Below, piece by piece: positions 1 through 8,184 of a stretch of 26,836 nucleotides of DNA. Where the stretch lies: the NCBI GenBank assembly GCA_949076555.1, contig CARUOB010000029.1:3459-30294 (forward strand), read 5' to 3'. The DNA is from an uncultured Lachnospiraceae bacterium. Lineage in GTDB: Bacteria > Bacillota > Clostridia > Lachnospirales > Lachnospiraceae. The position numbers and the translations under genes are program-made. The notes below the pieces were generated by a model, which made no database searches, was not told the origin of the DNA, and worked only from the letters and a program-made list of their open reading frames with translations. Numbering within the stretch: position 1 is the first letter of the stretch; each line of letters starts with the position of its first letter.

Positions 1-352
1 CCTGTTCTCCTTCCACCTGCCTGTCCCGCAGCTCATAGGACATATACTTGCACATTTTATATGCCAGCAATTTCTCCACCAGCTCTGCCCGGGGATCTTC
101 CACTTCCCCTTCCTCGTTCACTTCTTTCGGCAGAAGCATCCGGCATTTGATGTCGATCAGCGTGGCCGCCATAACGAGGAACTCGCTCATGACGTTCATA
201 TCCTCGGTCTCCATCTGCTTAATATAGTCCAAATACTGTTCTGTAATCTCCACGATGGGAATATCATAAATATCTACTTTATTTTTATCAATGAGGTGAA
301 GAAGCAGGTCCAGCGGACCTTCAAACACCTCCAGCTTCACAGGAATTGCCAT
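1..352 (-). CDS. scpA: Segregation and condensation protein A, N-terminal part (cut by window edge)
   Basis: The first 117 residues are present; the C-terminal half lies beyond the left edge. ScpA is the kleisin that bridges the SMC ATPase heads and, with ScpB, forms the bacterial condensin that compacts and segregates the chromosome. The N-terminus carries the family hallmark FEGPLDLLLHLIDKNKVDIY at about residues 10-29, followed by EQYLDYIKQME and by MAATLIDIKCRMLLPKE, as in other Firmicute ScpA proteins. The ATG at 352 follows AGAGGAC on the minus strand. It starts 26 bp after the metallophosphoesterase stop codon, so the two are probably co-transcribed, with scpB expected further left. 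Confidence 0.95.
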   Translation of the reverse strand, partial: MAIPVKLEVFEGPLDLLLHLIDKNKVDIYDIPIVEITEQYLDYIKQMETEDMNVMSEFLVMAATLIDIKCRMLLPKEVNEEGEVEDPRAELVEKLLAYKMCKYMSYELRDRQVEGEQ

Positions 353-378
353 AGCCTGTCCTCTCTCACTATACGAAA

Positions 379-1236
379 TCACTTGCCCGGCAGCAGATCA
401 ATCGCAATCAGCTCGCCCGGATTAAAAATTCTGATCGGGATCGTGTGGCTGCTCAGTCCCCTGCTCAGAATCATGGTACTGTCGTTTTCCGTAAACATGC
501 CGCCATCATATTTGGGAAACAAAACCAATGTCGGCGAAAGCACGCCGCCAAGAAGCGGCAGTCTCATAATCCCTCCGTGTACATGTCCGGAAACCGTCAG
601 ATCTGCCCCCCAATCTGCGTAAACATCAAAATAAACCGGATTGTGGGCTATCAGCAGTTGAAACATTTCCCGATCCGGTGTTCCCAGAAGTTTTGGCAGG
701 TAGGATGTCTCCATCGGCCTCCTTCTAAAATGCTTGTAGTATGCATTGTCAATCTGCGCGCCGCAGACGGCGATGTTGTACTCTGACAGATAGGCCGTTT
801 CATTGATTAGCGGCTTTATGCCCGCCCGTTCCAAACCGGACATATATCTCTCATACATCCCCGGATAATCGTCCGGATAAAGCCCCAGATGGTACTCGTG
901 GTTTCCCATGCCGTAGTAAACCCGGTATTTGGCTGCCAGCTTCTCCATCAGAGAGAGCGCATGTCCGAAATCCGCACCGCGTTCCGCGGTCAGCATATCT
1001 CCCGCCACCAGAATGCCGTCCGGAGAAAGCTCGTCTATCGCCAAAAGCAGCCTTTCGTTTTCCTTTCCAAAGGATTTATTGTGCAAGTCCGAAAGAAGCA
1101 CAAGCCTGCAAGGCTTCGTAATCTTATCCGATCTGATTTCGTAGGGAACCGTCACAAACCGGTTGCTGTCCCAAACCGCAGCCGCCAGACATATGATAAT
1201 AACCGCGGCCACAGCCGCAAAAATAACTTCCGCCAT
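379..1236 (-). CDS. Membrane-anchored metallophosphoesterase (YkuE/YaeI-like)
   Basis: A 285-residue calcineurin-type phosphoesterase. Metal-binding motifs are complete and in order: DLH at 50-52, GD at 79-80, GNHE at 111-114, H198 in AHNP, and GHVH at 217-220. Residues 3-21 form one hydrophobic segment that should anchor it in the membrane, probably with the catalytic domain outside. Related YkuE/YaeI proteins hydrolyse phosphodiester or lipid-linked substrates, but the substrate here cannot be read from sequence. The frame stays open upstream to 1281; I chose the ATG at 1236 because it follows GGGAGG and because the longer version would run through a terminator-like hairpin at 1261-1284. 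It sits between the carboxypeptidase and scpA. Confidence 0.88.
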   Translation of the reverse strand: MAEVIFAAVAAVIIICLAAAVWDSNRFVTVPYEIRSDKITKPCRLVLLSDLHNKSFGKENERLLLAIDELSPDGILVAGDMLTAERGADFGHALSLMEKLAAKYRVYYGMGNHEYHLGLYPDDYPGMYERYMSGLERAGIKPLINETAYLSEYNIAVCGAQIDNAYYKHFRRRPMETSYLPKLLGTPDREMFQLLIAHNPVYFDVYADWGADLTVSGHVHGGIMRLPLLGGVLSPTLVLFPKYDGGMFTENDSTMILSRGLSSHTIPIRIFNPGELIAIDLLPGK

Positions 1237-1253
1237 ATTCCTCCCTGCCCGCA

Positions 1254-1284
1254 TAAAATGTGGGTGGCCGAAAACAGCCACCCA
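1254..1284 (-). terminator. Probable terminator after the D,D-carboxypeptidase
   Basis: A perfect 8-bp stem (TGGGTGGC, eight-base loop, GCCACCCA) lies between the carboxypeptidase stop and the phosphoesterase start. Read on the minus strand it is followed by CATTTTAT, a short imperfect U-rich tail, so termination is probably partial. Confidence 0.5.
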
Positions 1285-1347
1285 TACAGTGTAACATACC
1301 CCCTGTTTCCCTGCAATCTGTGAACTTTTGTTCTGCCAACATTTTCT

Positions 1348-2532
1348 CTATCGCTTCATCAGGTACAGTCCCCATACCTTCTTATAGTAATCCTTGTACT
1401 GCGCTTTCTCCACGCTCTTCGCCGCCAGAATGGATACGCTGCCGATCCGGGTTCCGTTCAGCTTATAAACCGCCTCACCGATGGCGTCCCCCTCCGCTAT
1501 GGGCGCGGTCACCGTTCCCGGCAGGCTGATCTCCTTCTCGATCTCATTCAGATTGCTGCCCGCCGTATCCAGATAAGAGTATGGTCCTTCATAGACCAGA
1601 TTAACCATATCTTCGATGCCGCCTTCCACCTTCTGCGCCGGAAGAGGATCTTTGTTCTCGTCCGTATACATCTGGCTCACACTGTAGCCATAGCTTAAGA
1701 GCGACATCGCGTCCTGAAATCTGGTCTTGGGGTCCGGCGCCGCCATCACAACGGCGATCAGCTCCATGCCGTCCTTGTTCGCCGTGGCAGACAGGCAGTA
1801 ACGCGCCTTGGAAGTGGAACCTGTCTTTAATCCCGTCGTCCACTCGTACATTTTCAGGAGCCGATTGGTGCTGGAAAGTGTAAACGTGCTCGTTCCCTGC
1901 GCCGTTTTGTGCTCGATATCCTCCATCCAGATGGTGGTGTAGTCAAACACCTCCGGATACTTCGTAATCAGCTCTCTGGACATAATCGCCACGTCCTTTG
2001 CCGAGGAATAGTGGTCGTCGGAATCCGTCAGGCCGCAGCAGTCTTCAAAGTGGGTGTTCTGCATTCCCAGACTCTCCGCTTTCTCGTTCATCAGCTTGAC
2101 AAATTCCCCCTCGCTCCCCGCTATGTACTCCGCCACCGCTACGCTGGCGTCATTGCCGCTGGCCACCGCTATGCATTTGATCATCGTCTTGAGTGTCTGT
2201 GTTTCCCCCTCCTCCAAATACACCTGCGATCCGCCCATGGATTTCGCGTATGCGCTTGTGGTCACCTGATCATCCAAACGTATCCTGCCGCTCTTTAAGT
2301 GTTCAAAGATAATAAGCAGCGTCATAATCTTGGTGATGCTGGCCGGACTTCGTCTCGTATCCGCATCCTGCTCACAGATCACCTGCCCCGTGGAAGCCTC
2401 CATCACAATGTAGGACGGCGTGCTTATATCCGGCGCGGCGTTGACCGAAATGGTCATGACGGAAAATACGGTCTGTGTCAATAGTATTCCCATCAAAAGC
2501 CATACAATAATCCGCTTTCTTTTTTCCTGCAA
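1348..2532 (-). CDS. D-alanyl-D-alanine carboxypeptidase (PBP5/DacF type)
   Basis: A 394-residue low-molecular-weight penicillin-binding protein that removes the terminal D-Ala from peptidoglycan stem peptides outside the membrane. The three catalytic motifs of peptidase family S11 are present: SITK (65-68, nucleophile Ser65), SGN (125-127) and KTG (236-238). An N-terminal signal peptide is visible (KRKR, then a hydrophobic stretch to about residue 32, with NAA before the mature chain). The last ~110 residues fit the PBP5 C-terminal beta domain. The start is a TTG at 2532: it follows AGGGGTGA at good distance and includes the charged n-region, whereas the next in-frame ATG would remove it. 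It lies just downstream of the rpsU terminator. DacF versus DacA subtype cannot be decided here. Confidence 0.93.
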   Translation of the reverse strand: MQEKRKRIIVWLLMGILLTQTVFSVMTISVNAAPDISTPSYIVMEASTGQVICEQDADTRRSPASITKIMTLLIIFEHLKSGRIRLDDQVTTSAYAKSMGGSQVYLEEGETQTLKTMIKCIAVASGNDASVAVAEYIAGSEGEFVKLMNEKAESLGMQNTHFEDCCGLTDSDDHYSSAKDVAIMSRELITKYPEVFDYTTIWMEDIEHKTAQGTSTFTLSSTNRLLKMYEWTTGLKTGSTSKARYCLSATANKDGMELIAVVMAAPDPKTRFQDAMSLLSYGYSVSQMYTDENKDPLPAQKVEGGIEDMVNLVYEGPYSYLDTAGSNLNEIEKEISLPGTVTAPIAEGDAIGEAVYKLNGTRIGSVSILAAKSVEKAQYKDYYKKVWGLYLMKR

Positions 2533-2597
2533 ACTAAGTCACCCCTACCATTTTTCTATAACTATACATATTAGCGTGAGGCTCTGATTATGCGCGC

Positions 2598-2630
2598 AAA
2601 AAAACAGACCCGAAGGATTCTTCAGGCCTG
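2598..2630 (-). terminator. Intrinsic terminator of rpsU
   Basis: On the minus strand, CAGGCCTGAAG, loop AATC, CTTCGGGTCTG form an 11-bp stem with two G-U pairs, followed by seven U. It begins 11 bp after the rpsU stop codon. Confidence 0.9.
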
Positions 2631-2640
2631 CTTTTACTTT

Positions 2641-2817
2641 TTAGTTATATTTGCGTTTTCTTGCCGCTTCGGACTTCTTCTTCCGTCTCACGCTAGGCTT
2701 CTCGTAATGCTCGCGCTTACGAATTTCCTGCTGGATACCTGCTTTCGCACAGCTTCTCTTGAAGCGGCGAAGCGCACTGTCCAAAGTCTCGTTCTCTTTT
2801 ACGATTACGTTTGACAT
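2641..2817 (-). CDS. rpsU: 30S ribosomal protein S21
   Basis: A 58-residue basic protein beginning MSNVIVKENETLDSALRRFK and ending in an Arg/Lys-rich tail (RRKKKSEAARKRKYN), matching bacterial bS21 over its whole length. S21 binds the 30S platform near the anti-Shine-Dalgarno region and helps initiation. The ATG at 2817 lies about 12 nt after GGGAGG, a rather long spacing. The gene has its own promoter (2894-2921) and terminator (2598-2630), so it can be transcribed alone although it follows alaS by 153 bp. Its 70-nt leader contains a small GAGA-loop hairpin and a CAGTC/GACTG inverted repeat just before the ribosome binding site. Confidence 0.97.
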   Translation of the reverse strand: MSNVIVKENETLDSALRRFKRSCAKAGIQQEIRKREHYEKPSVRRKKKSEAARKRKYN

Positions 2818-2893
2818 TTCCGCACCTGACCTCCCTTCAGTCCCAGAGTATTTCGACTGATTGGGTTATTTTGCGTGTTCTCACACAACACAA

Positions 2894-2921
2894 ATTATAT
2901 CACATTTTTATTACGAGTCAA
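2894..2921 (-). promoter_or_regulatory. Sigma-A promoter of rpsU
   Basis: On the minus strand a TTGACT -35 box (2916-2921) is separated by 16 bp from a perfect TATAAT -10 box (2894-2899), in the intergenic region between alaS and rpsU. Transcription should begin near 2887, giving a leader of about 70 nt. Confidence 0.85.
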
Positions 2922-2970
2922 CCAAAAAATGTAAAATTATTCTTTTCAGCCGTAAATTACTTGCGTTATT

Positions 2971-5640
2971 TTATGGTCTGATTTTTTTCGATACCTGCCG
3001 CTGTTCAATCTGTTCCTCCAGCGCTTTCACGCACGCATTGACCGCCTTGCCCATTCCGGCCGGGTTCTTGCCGCCTGCCTGCGCCATGTTGGGACGTCCG
3101 CCGCCGCCGCCGCCCACATAAACCGCGATTTCTTTAATGAGGTTGCCCGCATGGGCGCCCTTCGCTACCGCGCCGTCGGTCGCCATGGCGATCAGGTTAA
3201 CCTTACCCTCTTTTTCGGAAACCAGAACGACTACGCCCTCTCCCATCTTCTCCTTGAGCTGGTCGCCAAGCTCTCTGAGACCGTTCATGTCAACGCCCGA
3301 CACCTTGGACGCAAGAAGCTGTACACCGTTCACCTCCTGCACCTGATCCATCACGTCGCCGAGCGCGTCCTTGGCTGCCTGGCTCTTCAAGGACTCGATT
3401 TCACTCTGCAGGGCTTTCAGCTCCGCCATCACATGCCCGCACCGCTCCACAAGATTTGCCGGATTGGTCTTAAGCGCCTTAGCCGCCGCGTTCAACTCCT
3501 CTTCCAATTTCTCATAGTAAGCCGTCACATTGCTTCCGGTCACCGCTTCGATACGGCGCACGCCCGCCGCAACGCCGGACTCGGACAAAATCTTGAAGGA
3601 ACCGATGGTTCCCGTGGATTTCACATGGGTACCGCCGCACAACTCCTTGGAAAAGTCTTCCATCTCCACGACACGCACCGTCTCTCCGTACTTTTCCCCG
3701 AAAAGCGCCATCGCACCGGACTGTTTGGCCTCCTCTATGGTCATCACCTTCGTCTCTACCGCGAGATTTTCCGCAATCTTTTCATTGACGATTCTCTCGA
3801 CCTTCTTCAGTTCCTCCGCCGTCATCGCCGCGGAATGGGAGAAGTCGAAACGGGTTCTCTCCCCGTCCTGATAGGAACCGGCCTGCTCCACATGGCTGCC
3901 AAGCACCTCCCGCAGCGCTTTCTGAAGAAGATGGGTCGCGCTGTGGTTCTTGCAGGTATTTCCTCTTCTTGTCGTATCCACCGACAAGATCACGGTGTCA
4001 CCCACCTGAATCCTGCCCTTTGTCACCCTGCCGATATGTCCGACTTTGCCGCCCAAAAGTTTAATGGTGTTCTCCACCTGAAATTCGCCGTCGCCCGTAG
4101 TGAGCACGCCGATATCGCCCTCCTGGCCGCCCATGGTAGCATAAAAAGGCGTCTGCTCCACGATCACCGTGCCGACCTCGTCTTCCGCCAGTTCATCCAC
4201 CAGCTCTGCCTCGGTGGTCAGAACCGTGATCCTCGAATCACAGGTCAGACTGTCATAACCAACAAATTCCGTGGTGATGGCGGGATCAATAGACTCGTAT
4301 ACCGTCACATCCGCGCCCATATAATTGGTCACCTTGCGGGCCTTGCGGGCTTTGTCCTTCTGCTCCTGCATACATGCCGCAAAGCCTTCCTCGTCCACCG
4401 TAAAGCCCTTCTCCTCCAAAATTTCCTTTGTCAGGTCGAGAGGGAAGCCGAAGGTATCATAGAGCTTAAAGGCATCTGCGCCTCCGAGTTTATTTCCGCC
4501 ATCCTTCTCCACTGCTTCTGTCATTTCATTCAGGATGCTCAATCCCTGATCGATGGTCTTGTTAAACTTGCTCTCCTCCTGCTTGAGCACATTGAAGATA
4601 AAGTCCTTCTTCTCCTCCAGTTCCGGATAACCGTCCTTGGAACCCTCGATCACCGTTCCCGCCAGATCCGCCAAAAACATGTCTTTGATGCCGAGTTTTC
4701 TGCCCTGTCTCGCCGCACGGCGGATGATCCGGCGAAGTACGTAGCCGCGTCCCTCATTGGAGGGCATTATGCCGTCCGAAATCATAAAGGTTGCGGAACG
4801 GATATGATCCGTGATAATGCGGATGGATACGTCCGTTTCATAGTCCTTCTTGTATTCCACGCCCGCAATCTCGCACACCGTTGTGCGCAGCGCAAACACC
4901 GTGTCCACATCAAAAATGGAATCCACGTCCTGCACCACGGAAGCCAGTCTCTCAAGGCCCATTCCGGTGTCGATGTTCTTCTGTTCAAGCTCCGTGTAGT
5001 TGCCCTTGCCGTCGTTGTCAAACTGGGTGAAAACGTTGTTCCAGATTTCCATATAGCGATCACAGTCGCAGCCTACGGTACACCCGGGCTTGCCGCAGCC
5101 GTACTTCTCACCGCGGTCATAGTAAATCTCGGAACAGGGGCCGCAGGGACCGGAACCGTGCTCCCAGAAATTGTCCGACTTGCCGAAACGGAAAATCCGC
5201 TCCGGCGCAATGCCGATTTCATGATTCCAAATATCAAAGGCTTCATCGTCGTTTTCATAGACGGAAGGATACAGCCGGTCGGCAGGCAGCCCTACCACTC
5301 TGGTCAGAAACTCCCAGCTCCATGCGATCGCCTCGCGCTTAAAATAATCTCCGAAAGAGAAATTGCCAAGCATCTCGAAAAAGGTGCCGTGTCTCGCCGT
5401 CTTGCCCACATTCTCCAGATCTCCGGTACGGATACACTTCTGGCAGGTCGTGACGCGGCGTTTCGGCGGAATTTCCTGCCCCGTAAAATAAGGCTTCAGA
5501 GGCGCCATGCCGGAATTGATCAGAAGCAGGCTGTTGTCATTGTGGGGCACCAGCGAAAAGCTCTTCATTTTCAAATGCCCTTTGCTCTCAAAAAAGTCGA
5601 GAAACATCCTTCGTAATTCATTTACACCTATAGATTTCAT
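2971..5640 (-). CDS. alaS: Alanine--tRNA ligase
   Basis: An 889-residue class II alanyl-tRNA synthetase of normal bacterial length; it charges tRNA-Ala and edits Ser/Gly mischarging. The aminoacylation domain starts with MKSIGVNELRRMFLDFFESK and contains class II motifs (GTFFEMLGNFSFGDYF; GRGYVLRRIIRRA). The editing domain has its zinc-type residues HSATH (about 565-569) and CGGTH (about 666-670). The C-terminal DHHA1 domain ends with the glycine run GGGGGGRP. An internal cysteine cluster (CGPCSE, CGKPGCTVGCDCDR) lies near residues 163-200. It follows glyS by 94 bp that hold an inverted repeat, with no T-box seen. The ATG at 5640 is preceded by GAGGAGGATGAG. Confidence 0.98.
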   Translation of the reverse strand: MKSIGVNELRRMFLDFFESKGHLKMKSFSLVPHNDNSLLLINSGMAPLKPYFTGQEIPPKRRVTTCQKCIRTGDLENVGKTARHGTFFEMLGNFSFGDYFKREAIAWSWEFLTRVVGLPADRLYPSVYENDDEAFDIWNHEIGIAPERIFRFGKSDNFWEHGSGPCGPCSEIYYDRGEKYGCGKPGCTVGCDCDRYMEIWNNVFTQFDNDGKGNYTELEQKNIDTGMGLERLASVVQDVDSIFDVDTVFALRTTVCEIAGVEYKKDYETDVSIRIITDHIRSATFMISDGIMPSNEGRGYVLRRIIRRAARQGRKLGIKDMFLADLAGTVIEGSKDGYPELEEKKDFIFNVLKQEESKFNKTIDQGLSILNEMTEAVEKDGGNKLGGADAFKLYDTFGFPLDLTKEILEEKGFTVDEEGFAACMQEQKDKARKARKVTNYMGADVTVYESIDPAITTEFVGYDSLTCDSRITVLTTEAELVDELAEDEVGTVIVEQTPFYATMGGQEGDIGVLTTGDGEFQVENTIKLLGGKVGHIGRVTKGRIQVGDTVILSVDTTRRGNTCKNHSATHLLQKALREVLGSHVEQAGSYQDGERTRFDFSHSAAMTAEELKKVERIVNEKIAENLAVETKVMTIEEAKQSGAMALFGEKYGETVRVVEMEDFSKELCGGTHVKSTGTIGSFKILSESGVAAGVRRIEAVTGSNVTAYYEKLEEELNAAAKALKTNPANLVERCGHVMAELKALQSEIESLKSQAAKDALGDVMDQVQEVNGVQLLASKVSGVDMNGLRELGDQLKEKMGEGVVVLVSEKEGKVNLIAMATDGAVAKGAHAGNLIKEIAVYVGGGGGGRPNMAQAGGKNPAGMGKAVNACVKALEEQIEQRQVSKKIRP

Positions 5641-5664
5641 CGTTCTCTCATCCTCCTCGTTTCA

Positions 5665-5740
5665 TTTTGAAAGCTGATGGCTATGCGTCTGCGCAAGTAA
5701 ACTTGCCCATCCGCTTAGCCGCTGTCCGGGACTTTCAAAA
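5665..5740 (-). repeat. Branched inverted repeat between glyS and alaS
   Basis: The outer arms TTTTGAAAG / CTTTCAAAA (9 bp, perfect) enclose inner pairings GGCT/AGCC and GCAAG-TTTA-CTTGC. The structure overlaps the glyS stop codon and ends about 25 bp before alaS. It has no U-run in the minus direction, so it looks more like an RNA-processing or stability element than a terminator. Confidence 0.5.
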
Positions 5741-7123
5741 GGTAAATTTATCCGCAAAGTAAGCGTCCAGTTCCGCAATCGCGATGCGTTCCTGCTCCAT
5801 GGAATCGCGGAAGCGGACGGTCACGCAGCCGTCCGTCTCGGAATCGAAATCGTACGTTACGCAGAACGGCGTGCCGATCTCATCCTGACGGCGGTATCTC
5901 TTGCCGATATTGCCGCGGTCGTCAAACTCACAGTTGTACTTCTTCGATAACTGTGAGAAAATCTTCTCCGCGCCCTCGTTTAACTTCTTAGAAAGCGGCA
6001 GCACGCCGATCTTCACGGGCGCCAGCGCCGGATGGAAGTGCAGAACGGTGCGCACGTCGCCCTCTCCGATCTCCTCCTCGTCGTATGCGCCGCAAAGCAC
6101 CGCAAGGAACAGTCTCTCCACGCCGAGAGACGGCTCGATCACATAGGGGATATACTTCTCGTTCTTCGTGTCGTCAAAATATGTCAAATCCTGCCCGGAA
6201 GTGTTCTGGTGCTGGGTCAGGTCGTAGTCTGTCCTGTCGGCAATGCCCCACAGCTCACCCCATCCGAAGGGGAATAAGAACTCGATATCCGTGGTGGCCT
6301 TTGAATAGAAAGAAAGTTCCTCCGGGTCGTGATCCCGAACCCGCATTTCCTCCTCCTTCATACCGAGACTCTTTAGGAAGTCGATACAATACTTTTTCCA
6401 GTAAGCAAACCATTCCAAATCGGTGTCCGGCTCGCAGAAAAATTCCATCTCCATCTGCTCGAACTCGCGCACACGGAAAATAAAGTTGCCGGGCGTGATC
6501 TCATTGCGGAAAGACTTACCTACCTGACAGATGCCAAAAGGAATCTTCTTGCGGGAAGTCCGCTGCACGTTCTTAAAGTTCACAAAGATGCCCTGCGCCG
6601 TCTCGGGCCGCAGATACACTGTATTTTTGGCGTCCTCGGTAACACCCTGAAACGTCTTAAACATCAGGTTAAACTGTCTGATATCGGTAAAATTATGTTT
6701 GCCGCATGTGGGGCAGGGAATGTTATGTTCCTCGATAAAATCCTTCATCTGCTGCTGGCTCCAGCCGTCCACGGAAGAATCCAGTGTCATGCCGTTCTCC
6801 GCCACATAATCTTCGATGATCTTATCCGCCCGGAATCTCTCATGACACTCCTTACAATCCATAAGCGGATCGGAAAAGCTGCCGAGATGGCCGCTGGCTA
6901 CCCAAGTCTGGGGATTCATCAGAATCGCGCAGTCAACGCCCACATTGTACGGGCTTTCCATGACGAACTTCTGCCACCACGCCTTCTTGATGTTGTTTTT
7001 CAGCTCCACACCCAGATTTCCGAAATCCCATGTATTCGCCAATCCGCCGTAAATCTCGGAACCCGGATACACAAATCCTCTCGCCTTCGATAACGCCACA
7101 ATTTTCTCCATCGTCTTTTCCAT
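5735..7123 (-). CDS. glyS: Glycine--tRNA ligase (dimeric, single-chain type)
   Basis: A 462-residue class II glycyl-tRNA synthetase of the alpha2 kind (sometimes called glyQS), which charges tRNA-Gly. Visible signatures are GFVYPGSEIYGG near the N-terminus, WDFGNLGVELKNNIKKAWW, a CPTCGKHNF segment, motif 2 (QVGKSFRNEITP, then REFEQMEMEFF), motif 3 (IEPSLGVERL), and a C-terminal anticodon-binding domain (LAPVKIGVLPLSKK to RIAIAELDAYF). The frame opens at a GTG at 7129, but the ATG at 7123 is 8 nt after GGAGG whereas the GTG is only 2 nt after it, so 7123 is preferred. It precedes alaS in the same direction. No T-box lies upstream, which is notable because many Firmicute glycyl synthetases have one. 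Confidence 0.97.
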   Translation of the reverse strand: MEKTMEKIVALSKARGFVYPGSEIYGGLANTWDFGNLGVELKNNIKKAWWQKFVMESPYNVGVDCAILMNPQTWVASGHLGSFSDPLMDCKECHERFRADKIIEDYVAENGMTLDSSVDGWSQQQMKDFIEEHNIPCPTCGKHNFTDIRQFNLMFKTFQGVTEDAKNTVYLRPETAQGIFVNFKNVQRTSRKKIPFGICQVGKSFRNEITPGNFIFRVREFEQMEMEFFCEPDTDLEWFAYWKKYCIDFLKSLGMKEEEMRVRDHDPEELSFYSKATTDIEFLFPFGWGELWGIADRTDYDLTQHQNTSGQDLTYFDDTKNEKYIPYVIEPSLGVERLFLAVLCGAYDEEEIGEGDVRTVLHFHPALAPVKIGVLPLSKKLNEGAEKIFSQLSKKYNCEFDDRGNIGKRYRRQDEIGTPFCVTYDFDSETDGCVTVRFRDSMEQERIAIAELDAYFADKFTF

Positions 7124-7162
7124 TCTCACTGCCTCCGTTTTCTTTCCTCATTTATGTAGTGT

Positions 7163-7218
7163 GAGAAGTGCTTCCTGGCGTCCCGCCCTATGACGGGACG
7201 TCTTTAGAAGTTCTTCTC
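7163..7218. repeat. Long imperfect hairpin upstream of glyS
   Basis: A 56-bp inverted repeat lies between the lipoprotein gene and glyS. Outer arms are GAGAAG/CTTCTC, then CTTCT/GGAAG, then a GC-rich 8-of-9-bp stem around GACGTCCCG/CGGGACGCC. No U-run follows on the minus strand; on the plus strand GCGTTTTT follows. It may be a transcript 3'-end structure or a palindromic repeat. Confidence 0.55.
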
Positions 7219-7230
7219 GCGTTTTTCTCG

Positions 7231-7866
7231 TTATTCGTAAATGATATAGGAAAGCGACATGGTTCCGTCCGCCTCCTGATTGCTGATCTTCACGCTCTTT
7301 TTCCCCACGAGCGTCAACTCCTGCCCGCTGTGGGCACTCTGGTTTACATAAAGCGTTTTCCCGGGCAGATTGACAAGCATCTCCTCCCCGCTCTTCGTCT
7401 CCAGAATAAACATCCGCTTTTTGTCCCATTCTTCGATATAGCCAACCTCAGACGCTTTCCCGTCCATCGAGACAAAAGGCACGGCCTCCAGCTCATATCC
7501 CTCGTCCGACGCGCCTGCCATCGTCCCCACATACAGCACCCGGTGGTTAAATCCGCTGTAATCCTCCGGTGAGGCATATTTAAAATCCATCACAATACTG
7601 CCGCCCTTTTCCTCCACCGCCTCTAACGCCACTTTCTTTTCTCCGTTCTCCGCGCAGTATTCCTCCACGCGCGAGGCGGCGAACTCTTCCAGCGCCGACG
7701 GCTCGATCCGGTAGTAATTCTGGTCCGCGTTCCCGACGATCCGGTGTATGATCTCTCCGTCCTTACCAAAAGACAAGGTATTCGTTTCCGGCGCCTGTCC
7801 CCCGCCGCACCCGGCAAGCCCAAGAAGCAATATTGTCAGACCCAATATTCCCGCTGCTCTTCGCAT
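7231..7866 (-). CDS. Putative lipoprotein of unknown function
   Basis: A 211-residue secreted lipoprotein. The N-terminus MRRAAGILGLTILLLGLAGC is a textbook lipoprotein signal with lipobox LAGC (Cys20), so the mature protein is lipid-anchored on the outer face of the membrane. The rest is soluble, acidic, and rich in predicted beta strands; no catalytic motif was recognised. The frame stays open upstream to 7983, but that part reads through the tandem palindromic repeat; the ATG at 7866 follows GAGGAG with 5 nt spacing and begins the signal peptide. It lies between recO and glyS. The true function is unknown. Confidence 0.85.
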   Translation of the reverse strand: MRRAAGILGLTILLLGLAGCGGGQAPETNTLSFGKDGEIIHRIVGNADQNYYRIEPSALEEFAASRVEEYCAENGEKKVALEAVEEKGGSIVMDFKYASPEDYSGFNHRVLYVGTMAGASDEGYELEAVPFVSMDGKASEVGYIEEWDKKRMFILETKSGEEMLVNLPGKTLYVNQSAHSGQELTLVGKKSVKISNQEADGTMSLSYIIYE

Positions 7867-7891
7867 ATTTTCTCCTCTATAATCATCTATA

Positions 7892-8030
7892 CTTACTCCG
7901 CCGTGCTCACTCGCAATCCGACGCTTCGCGTCTACTTGCTCGTGTCGGGCTTTCGCCCTATAAATTTCAGCCGTCACATGCATCCGAAAGCAGGCTTTCG
8001 TCTGTATGCGCCGCCAGCCCTTCGCTGCTG
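7892..8030. repeat. Palindromic repeat, tandem copy 1 (139 bp)
   Basis: First of two tandem copies that fill the 318-bp gap between recO and the lipoprotein. It holds several short hairpins: GACGC-TTC-GCGTC (7920-7932), GGGC-TTTC-GCCC (7947-7958) and GAAAGC-AG-GCTTTC. No coding gene is supported here; open frames through the copy are by-products of its GC-rich hairpins. Confidence 0.8.
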
Positions 8031-8167
8031 CTTACTCCGCCGTGCACACTCGCAATCCATTGCTTCGCAATTACTTGCTCGTGTCGGGCTTTCGCCCTAT
8101 GAAGTTCTGTCATCGCATCCGTCGGCAAGCAAGCTTTCCTCCGTATGCGCTGCCAGCCCTTCGCACG
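8031..8167. repeat. Palindromic repeat, tandem copy 2
   Basis: Second tandem copy, offset by exactly 139 bp from copy 1. It shares long identical stretches such as TTACTTGCTCGTGTCGGGC minus one base and the GGGC-TTTC-GCCC hairpin (8086-8097). The first hairpin is changed on both arms, to ATTGC-TTC-GCAAT (8059-8071), so pairing is preserved. It ends about 18 bp before the recO stop codon. Confidence 0.8.
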
Positions 8168-8184
8168 GCTCAATCTTCATCATA

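Noticed and set aside
3093..3118. A GCC trinucleotide run inside alaS as a possible phase-variable repeat
   Set aside because: It encodes the glycine-rich motif that is conserved in the C-terminal domain of alanyl-tRNA synthetases, and length changes would be in frame.
3151..5616. An 821-residue open frame on the plus strand
   Set aside because: It is the exact antisense of alaS. The frame stays open because of GC-rich codon bias in the real gene; it has no family motif and no proper ribosome binding site.
7892..8167. The tandem repeat as a CRISPR array
   Set aside because: Only two long units abut with no unique spacers, and no cas genes are present.
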